Shown: positions 33,184 to 36,665 of the stretch, piece by piece
Layout: the number at the start of each line of letters is the position of its first letter
Position numbering within the stretch: the stretch's first letter is position 1
Source: Thermoanaerobaculia bacterium
GTDB lineage: Bacteria > Acidobacteriota > Thermoanaerobaculia > Multivoradales > JAHEKO01
DNA: 36,665 bases
Assembly (NCBI GenBank): GCA_947259195.1
Contig: CAMYLC010000172.1
Coordinates: forward strand, 100,962 to 137,626
Direction: 5' to 3'
Program-made: the position numbers and the translations under genes
Notes under the pieces: model-generated
Databases searched by the model: none
What the model was told of the DNA's origin: nothing
Seen by the model: only the letters and a program-made list of their open reading frames with translations

Positions 33184-34189
33184 CCTGTCGCAGGATCTTC
33201 CATCCGTCCTTCATACGGACCACTTCGAGAGTGGTCTTGACGGTCTCGTCTCGCTGATCAGAGCGGATGGACTGGTAGAAGGAGGCCTGGCCCTCCGCAG
33301 CGCTCGGCGCTGAGACCTCGAGAGCAGAGATGGCCACTCGGATGAAAGAGGTGTTCGACATCTCTCGATTGAGTCGGGCCTCCCACTCTGCCCGGGTCTC
33401 ACTGCCGGCAGGCTTGAAGTCCGGCGCATAGAAAGCCAGGAGCTCGTCAAGTTGTCCACTCTCCCAAGCCTCCGACCAATCCTCGACGAGCTGCTGGATA
33501 GCCTCTTCCGCTCGCCGGTCGCCAGGCAGACTAGTAAGGGAGTCCCCATCGGAAGGGGAGGCAGCGACCGGACCAGAGATCCCGGTCTGTCCCCTCTTCA
33601 CCATGGCACGCGTCGGCTGGCCCTCATAGACGGGTGGACGCGTCCACTGAAACCAGAGTCCCAAGCTGATGACTCCGACCATGAGGAGAGCTCCGACGAA
33701 CCACAACAACCGATTGCTATGCGGCTCGAGCTCTGTCGAGCTTGTGGAAGCTGAGAGTCGATCCGCTTCAAAGTCGGACGACACATCGGTCGCCTGCCCC
33801 AGATCGAAGGGCTCGCCCCCGGTCTCCAGGTGCTTGTCGACCAGATACCGGATCATCCGGCGGCTTGGCGCGTCGACGTCCACGAAAGCCACGCCCATAC
33901 CCGCGGGGCGGTCGGAGGCCTCGTCCCGGCCACGGTTCCAGACAACGCGCGCCGTGCCCTGAATGGGACTCCAGTCTTCGATGCGAAACCGGAAGGAGAG
34001 AGTCGTGCCGACTGGGGCCGGTTCAGAAGACAGAATGAACATCCCAGCGGTGGAAATGTTGGCCGACACGGCGGTGACCAGAAGCTCGAAGTTGGGGAAC
34101 TTCAGGTCCATCTCCTGCTCGATGGGGGCTCTGAGTGCCTGTCCTGGCATGGTTTTGCCGACTTCGGGATCTTGGTTTGGTGTGGTCAT
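33170..34189 (-). CDS. PilZ-domain protein with TM helix and NTF2-like C terminus
   Basis: A 339-aa protein from ATG 34189. An N-terminal PilZ domain (about 18-120) contains VSANISTAGMFILS and GTARVVWNRGRD...GMGVAFVDVD. The usual RxxxR c-di-GMP motif before it is not clear (LRAPIEQEM has one Arg). A low-complexity linker leads to one TM helix (161-180), then an extracytoplasmic NTF2/Cds6-like domain (about 228-338: WSEAWESGQLDELLAFYAPDFKPAG ... KDGWKILRQ). This layout would let a cytoplasmic nucleotide sensor act across the membrane. A minus-strand TATACT lies 33 nt upstream. Role unknown. Confidence 0.8.
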   Translation of the reverse strand: MTTPNQDPEVGKTMPGQALRAPIEQEMDLKFPNFELLVTAVSANISTAGMFILSSEPAPVGTTLSFRFRIEDWSPIQGTARVVWNRGRDEASDRPAGMGVAFVDVDAPSRRMIRYLVDKHLETGGEPFDLGQATDVSSDFEADRLSASTSSTELEPHSNRLLWFVGALLMVGVISLGLWFQWTRPPVYEGQPTRAMVKRGQTGISGPVAASPSDGDSLTSLPGDRRAEEAIQQLVEDWSEAWESGQLDELLAFYAPDFKPAGSETRAEWEARLNREMSNTSFIRVAISALEVSAPSAAEGQASFYQSIRSDQRDETVKTTLEVVRMKDGWKILRQANSR

Positions 34190-34222
34190 GGTCTGCGTCG
34201 GGATCCAAGCCCTCAGCGGCAG

Positions 34223-34228
34223 AGTATA
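34223..34228 (-). promoter_or_regulatory. candidate -10 box of PilZ gene
   Basis: TATACT on the minus strand lies 33 nt before the ATG at 34189. It is the third intergenic copy of this exact hexamer in the window. No -35 is evident. Confidence 0.25.
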
Positions 34229-34395
34229 GCGGTTGCATCGCATCAGTAGGATCCCGGGCCACCCGTCGGGCGGTCGGATCATCCCCTGCCGGATGGAGGA
34301 CGAGCCCGAGGAGCTGGGCACGCGCCCGGGCGACCCTGAGCGCCAAGAAACCATCTTCGTCGGCTGAGTCTCGTCAGCGTGTCGCGGGGTGTTGT

Positions 34396-34409
34396 GCGGC
34401 AGATGCCGC
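34396..34409 (-). terminator. short hairpin after the AAA+ regulator stop
   Basis: GCGGCA and TGCCGC are perfectly complementary around 2 nt (a 4-nt loop with five GC-rich pairs is likelier). It follows the regulator stop by a few bases on the minus strand. No T run follows, so termination is only suggested. Confidence 0.3.
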
Positions 34410-34412
34410 CTG

Positions 34413-35753
34413 TTACTCGGCAGCCGCCGTCCTGACCTTCCGGAGCTTCCGATAGAGCGTGCGCTCGCTGATTCCGAGCCGTCGAGCCAGTGCCCGCTGG
34501 CTGCCGACAGTTCGCTTCGCAGCCCAATCGATGTACAGTGCTTCCACCTCGCCCAGGGGCACTACATCCCCCTCGAATTCGAGCTTCGGACTCGACAAGT
34601 CGCCAGATGCCCGGCAGTCGGGAGGCAGATGTTCCGGCAGGATGGTGTTGCCGTCTGCCATCAGACAAGCGCGCTCCAGGATATGGATCAACTCACGGAC
34701 GTTGCCAGGGAAGCTGTAGGCTTGAATCACTTCCATGGTACTCGGATCGACCTCAGGACGGGGCTGTAATCGTTCCAGACGGCTCAGCAGGCTCTCGACG
34801 AGAATCGGAATGTCCGTGGCTCTGTCTCGCAGGGAGGGAACTGCGATGGGAAATCCCCCGATCTGATGGCGGAGGTCGTCACGGAAGCGGCCTGCCGCGG
34901 CGAGGTCGTCGAGACTGCGCGTCGAGGAGCAGATCAGGCGGAACTCCGATCGCTGAGGCTGCGTGGCACCTTCGGGTATGTAGAAACCGGTCTCGAGCAG
35001 GCGGAGGAGCTTCACCTGGGCTGCGGAGCTCAGGGACTCCACCTCCTTGAGAAACAGGGTGCCGCCGTCGGCGGCGCCGATGAAACCCGTCCGGGCTTCC
35101 GCGGCTCCCGGAAACGCTCCTTTGGTGTGGCCAAAGAGCTCGCGCTCGAACTGCCACTCGTGGAGCGCCGCGCAGTCGACGGGAACGAAGGCCCGATGGG
35201 CTCGCGGACTGATCTCGTGCACGGCCCTGGCGACGAGCTCCTTGCCGGTTCCCGCCTCGCCGAAGATGGACACCGCCTTCTCGGTGGGTCCGACGATCTC
35301 CAGATCCTGGAGCATTCGATTGAACATCGGTGAGCGACCCACCAACTGGTCTCGACTGGCCGCGGCGCTGGCGATCTTCAACGGCTTCAAGACCTCGAGG
35401 AAGTTGTCGAGCTCGCCGGCCTCGTCGACGAGCGGCCGCATCAGAATGGCAGTATGGACGTCGCCTTCCGAAGTTCTGTGGACATGAAGGGTGCGTGCGG
35501 GCTCGCCCGTCTCGAAGCACCGCTTCAGGGGACAGAGCTCGGACCTGCTCTCGCAGGGCGCATCTCGGCAGTGGGAGACTTCGAAACAGGACCTACCCTT
35601 GACCTCGTGTCCGTCGGAGAAGATCGAACGGAACTGCTCGTTGGTGGCCACGATCACTCGATCGCGACCGAGCAACATGGCGGCATCGGGCAGGGCCTCC
35701 AGTAATGCCGCGAAGCGGCCGTTTCGGGGTGGGTGCGTGCCTTGCTCTTTCAA
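34413..35753 (-). CDS. PAS/AAA+/Fis regulator with degenerate AAA+ motifs
   Basis: A 446-aa protein of sigma54-activator layout. It starts at TTG 35753 with GAGGAA 6 nt upstream. A PAS-like domain (about 13-125) carries a Cys cluster, CFEVSHCRDAPCESRSELCP, a pattern seen in redox or metal-binding PAS domains. In the AAA+ domain (about 135-375) Walker A GEAGTGKE is intact, but Walker B reads TLFLKEVE (Lys236 for Asp), GAFTGA reads GAFPGA (212-217) and the Arg-finger segment is FRDDLRHQIGG (Gln297 for Arg). NVREL and a Fis HTH (about 415-440, RALARRLGISERTLYRKLR) are intact. DNA binding is likely; normal ATP-driven sigma54 activation is not. Cofactor is unproven. Confidence 0.85.
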   Translation of the reverse strand: MKEQGTHPPRNGRFAALLEALPDAAMLLGRDRVIVATNEQFRSIFSDGHEVKGRSCFEVSHCRDAPCESRSELCPLKRCFETGEPARTLHVHRTSEGDVHTAILMRPLVDEAGELDNFLEVLKPLKIASAAASRDQLVGRSPMFNRMLQDLEIVGPTEKAVSIFGEAGTGKELVARAVHEISPRAHRAFVPVDCAALHEWQFERELFGHTKGAFPGAAEARTGFIGAADGGTLFLKEVESLSSAAQVKLLRLLETGFYIPEGATQPQRSEFRLICSSTRSLDDLAAAGRFRDDLRHQIGGFPIAVPSLRDRATDIPILVESLLSRLERLQPRPEVDPSTMEVIQAYSFPGNVRELIHILERACLMADGNTILPEHLPPDCRASGDLSSPKLEFEGDVVPLGEVEALYIDWAAKRTVGSQRALARRLGISERTLYRKLRKVRTAAAE

Positions 35754-35905
35754 GTCGTGTTCCTCACTGTCACCAGTGTCAGTTCCTGGTTCGACGTCCC
35801 GTCACGTCGGGCGTCTGGCGGAGTCTTCGGATCTTCGTCATCCCTGTGAATCCTGCGCGACAGCAGATTGTGCCGGGTTCTGTCGCTCCTTCTCCGCCTG
35901 TTGGC

Positions 35906-35921
35906 TTCAACAACTGTGCCA
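35906..35921 (-). promoter_or_regulatory. weak sigma54-like promoter upstream of the AAA+ regulator
   Basis: On the minus strand CTGGCACAGTTGTTGAAG fits the -24 element (TGGCAC) with correct spacing to a -12 element that reads TTGA instead of TTGC. A start near 35895 would give a leader of about 140 nt. The rest of the gap 35754-36018 holds nothing I recognise as a gene. Confidence 0.2.
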
Positions 35922-36075
35922 GCTTTGGAACTCCGGAGAGACGGATGACCCGCCTCCGAAACCTCTCCTCAATAGGCACCGGTAGGACGGCCACAGAGCT
36001 GGTCGAGCCTCCAAAATCTGATCCACCTGGAGTGTTAGTTTTCCGCTTCTTGGGATCAGCGAAAGGAGGTCCGTG

Positions 36076-36354
36076 ATGGGCGCAAAGCGGTACTCGACGG
36101 AGCAGATCATCGTGAAGCTGCGGCAGGCGGAGATCGAGATGGGGCGAGGGGTGAAGGTTCCCGAGGTCTGCCGCAGGCTGGGCATCTCGGAGCAGACGTT
36201 CTACCGGTGGCGCAAGCGCTACGGTGGACTCGATCGCAGTGAGGTCCGGCGGCTCAAGGCACTCGAGCAGGAGAACGCGCGCCTGAAGAAACTCCTGGCG
36301 GAGTCGTTGATCGACAACGCGATCCTGAAGGAAGCCGCGTCGGGAAACTTCTGA
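36076..36354 (+). CDS. IS3-family transposase OrfA
   Basis: A 92-aa DNA-binding protein of the element. A helix-turn-helix of the IS3/IS911 type is at KVPEVCRRLGISEQTFYRWRKRYGG, followed by a leucine-zipper-like helix (VRRLKALEQENARLKKLLAES). The end KEAASGNF is typical of this group. ATG 36076 has AAAGGAGGT 6 nt upstream, and an in-frame GTG directly precedes it. The last codons contain a slippery heptamer for -1 frameshifting into orfB. Confidence 0.92.
   Translation: MGAKRYSTEQIIVKLRQAEIEMGRGVKVPEVCRRLGISEQTFYRWRKRYGGLDRSEVRRLKALEQENARLKKLLAESLIDNAILKEAASGNF
36342..36348 (+). promoter_or_regulatory. probable -1 programmed frameshift site (GGGAAAC)
   Basis: G GGA AAC is in the orfA reading frame as X XXY YYZ and lies two codons before the orfA stop. 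A -1 slip continues ...CTT CTG AGC CCG directly into the orfB frame, which has no stop from there to the window end. Confidence 0.65.
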
Positions 36355-36665
36355 GCCCGGCTCGCCGAAGGCAGCTCGTGGACCGGATGACCGAGCTGGC
36401 TTTGCAGTACGGTCGGTATGGGTATCGCAAGATCGCCCGGTTTCTCCGCGATGAGGGTTTCGCCGCCAGTCCGAAGCGGGTTGAGCGTCTGTGGCGCAGG
36501 GAGGGACTCAAGGTCCCGAAACGCCAGCCGAAGCGCCGCCGTCTGTGGCTTAACGACGGCTCGTGCATCCGCCGACGAGCGGAGGGGCCGAACCACGTTT
36601 GGTCGTACGACTTCGTCCAGGATCGGACGACAGACGGCCGCGTCTACCGGAACGGATCCGCGTGG
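36348..36665 (+). CDS. IS3-family transposase OrfB, N-terminal part
   Basis: The open frame, -1 relative to orfA, reads SPARRRQLVDRMTELALQYG, then YGYRKIARFLRDEGF (the HTH_21 region) and the start of the DDE integrase core at NHVWSYDFVQDRT, whose Asp is the probable first catalytic residue. It has no strong start of its own (GTG 36378 and ATG 36387 are possible), consistent with expression as an OrfAB fusion. It is truncated by the window edge, not by mutation. Confidence 0.88.

Larger units (their letters stand above)
36019..36665 (+). mobile_element. IS3-family insertion sequence, left part (cut by window end)
   Basis: orfA and the start of orfB of an IS3-family element (IS407-like orfA). 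A plausible left end is TGATCCACCTGGAGTGTTAG from 36019, but the right end lies outside the window, so neither the inverted repeat nor a target duplication can be confirmed. It sits about 265 bp upstream of the start of the degenerate AAA+ regulator gene. Confidence 0.75.

Noticed and set aside
1..36665. tRNA, rRNA, CRISPR array, prophage or defence system
   Set aside because: I looked on both strands and saw no cloverleaf-like gene, no regularly spaced repeats and no nuclease, toxin or phage genes; the only mobile element is the IS3 fragment at the right edge.

Overview
The window is a GC-rich bacterial chromosome segment, mostly housekeeping and envelope genes. It carries RND pumps, a periplasmic lytic transglycosylase, secreted M16 peptidases, two AAA+ enhancer-binding-type regulators, a fused KorA plus KorB ferredoxin oxidoreductase and a fused E1 alpha-beta dehydrogenase. 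This fits a Gram-negative, possibly Acidobacteriota-like organism. The assignment is inference from gene content; no rRNA or other phylogenetic marker is present. I saw no tRNA, rRNA or CRISPR array.

Layout, left to right. (1) 44-2736: a lytic transglycosylase converging on, and overlapping by 46 bp, a membrane-bound SpoIIE/RsbU-type phosphatase. (2) 2737-5971: a long leader with a possible 24-codon ORF, then korA-korB. (3) 5991-8613: a leftward pair (DUF1015 protein and a rhodanese-fold protein lacking the catalytic Cys), divergent from a YihY/BrkB membrane protein. (4) 8623-14685, leftward: an ECF sigma factor, a membrane anti-sigma-like protein and a PDZ/coiled-coil protein, preceded by a 1015-aa regulator (degenerate GGDEF, GAF, AAA+, two HTHs) and a protein with many zinc-ribbon-like CxxC pairs. 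(5) 14845-22422, rightward: a periplasmic adaptor and two different RND permeases, followed by a 105-bp element with 23-bp perfect inverted arms. (6) 22642-25023: E1 alpha-beta fusion. (7) 25043-29383, leftward: an M16 peptidase, an M16 partner without the zinc motif and a GH113-like hydrolase, divergent from a PlsC-type acyltransferase (29429-30205). (8) 30268-33183: a stand-alone receiver, divergent from mobA-fdhD-tatD. (9) 33170-35753, leftward: a PilZ-TM-NTF2-like protein and a PAS/AAA+/Fis regulator whose AAA+ catalytic motifs are altered. (10) 36019-36665: the left part of an IS3-family element cut by the window end.

The most unusual signals are regulatory. One sigma54-type activator has a dead GGDEF motif but keeps the I-site for c-di-GMP. 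A second has lost the Walker B Asp, the GAFTGA Thr and an Arg-finger-like residue while carrying a Cys-rich PAS domain. Several genes start 9-11 nt after a -10-like hexamer with no Shine-Dalgarno sequence, suggesting leaderless mRNAs. The sequence also shows a PilZ protein and an ECF/anti-sigma/PDZ module, so second-messenger and envelope-stress signalling are prominent here.
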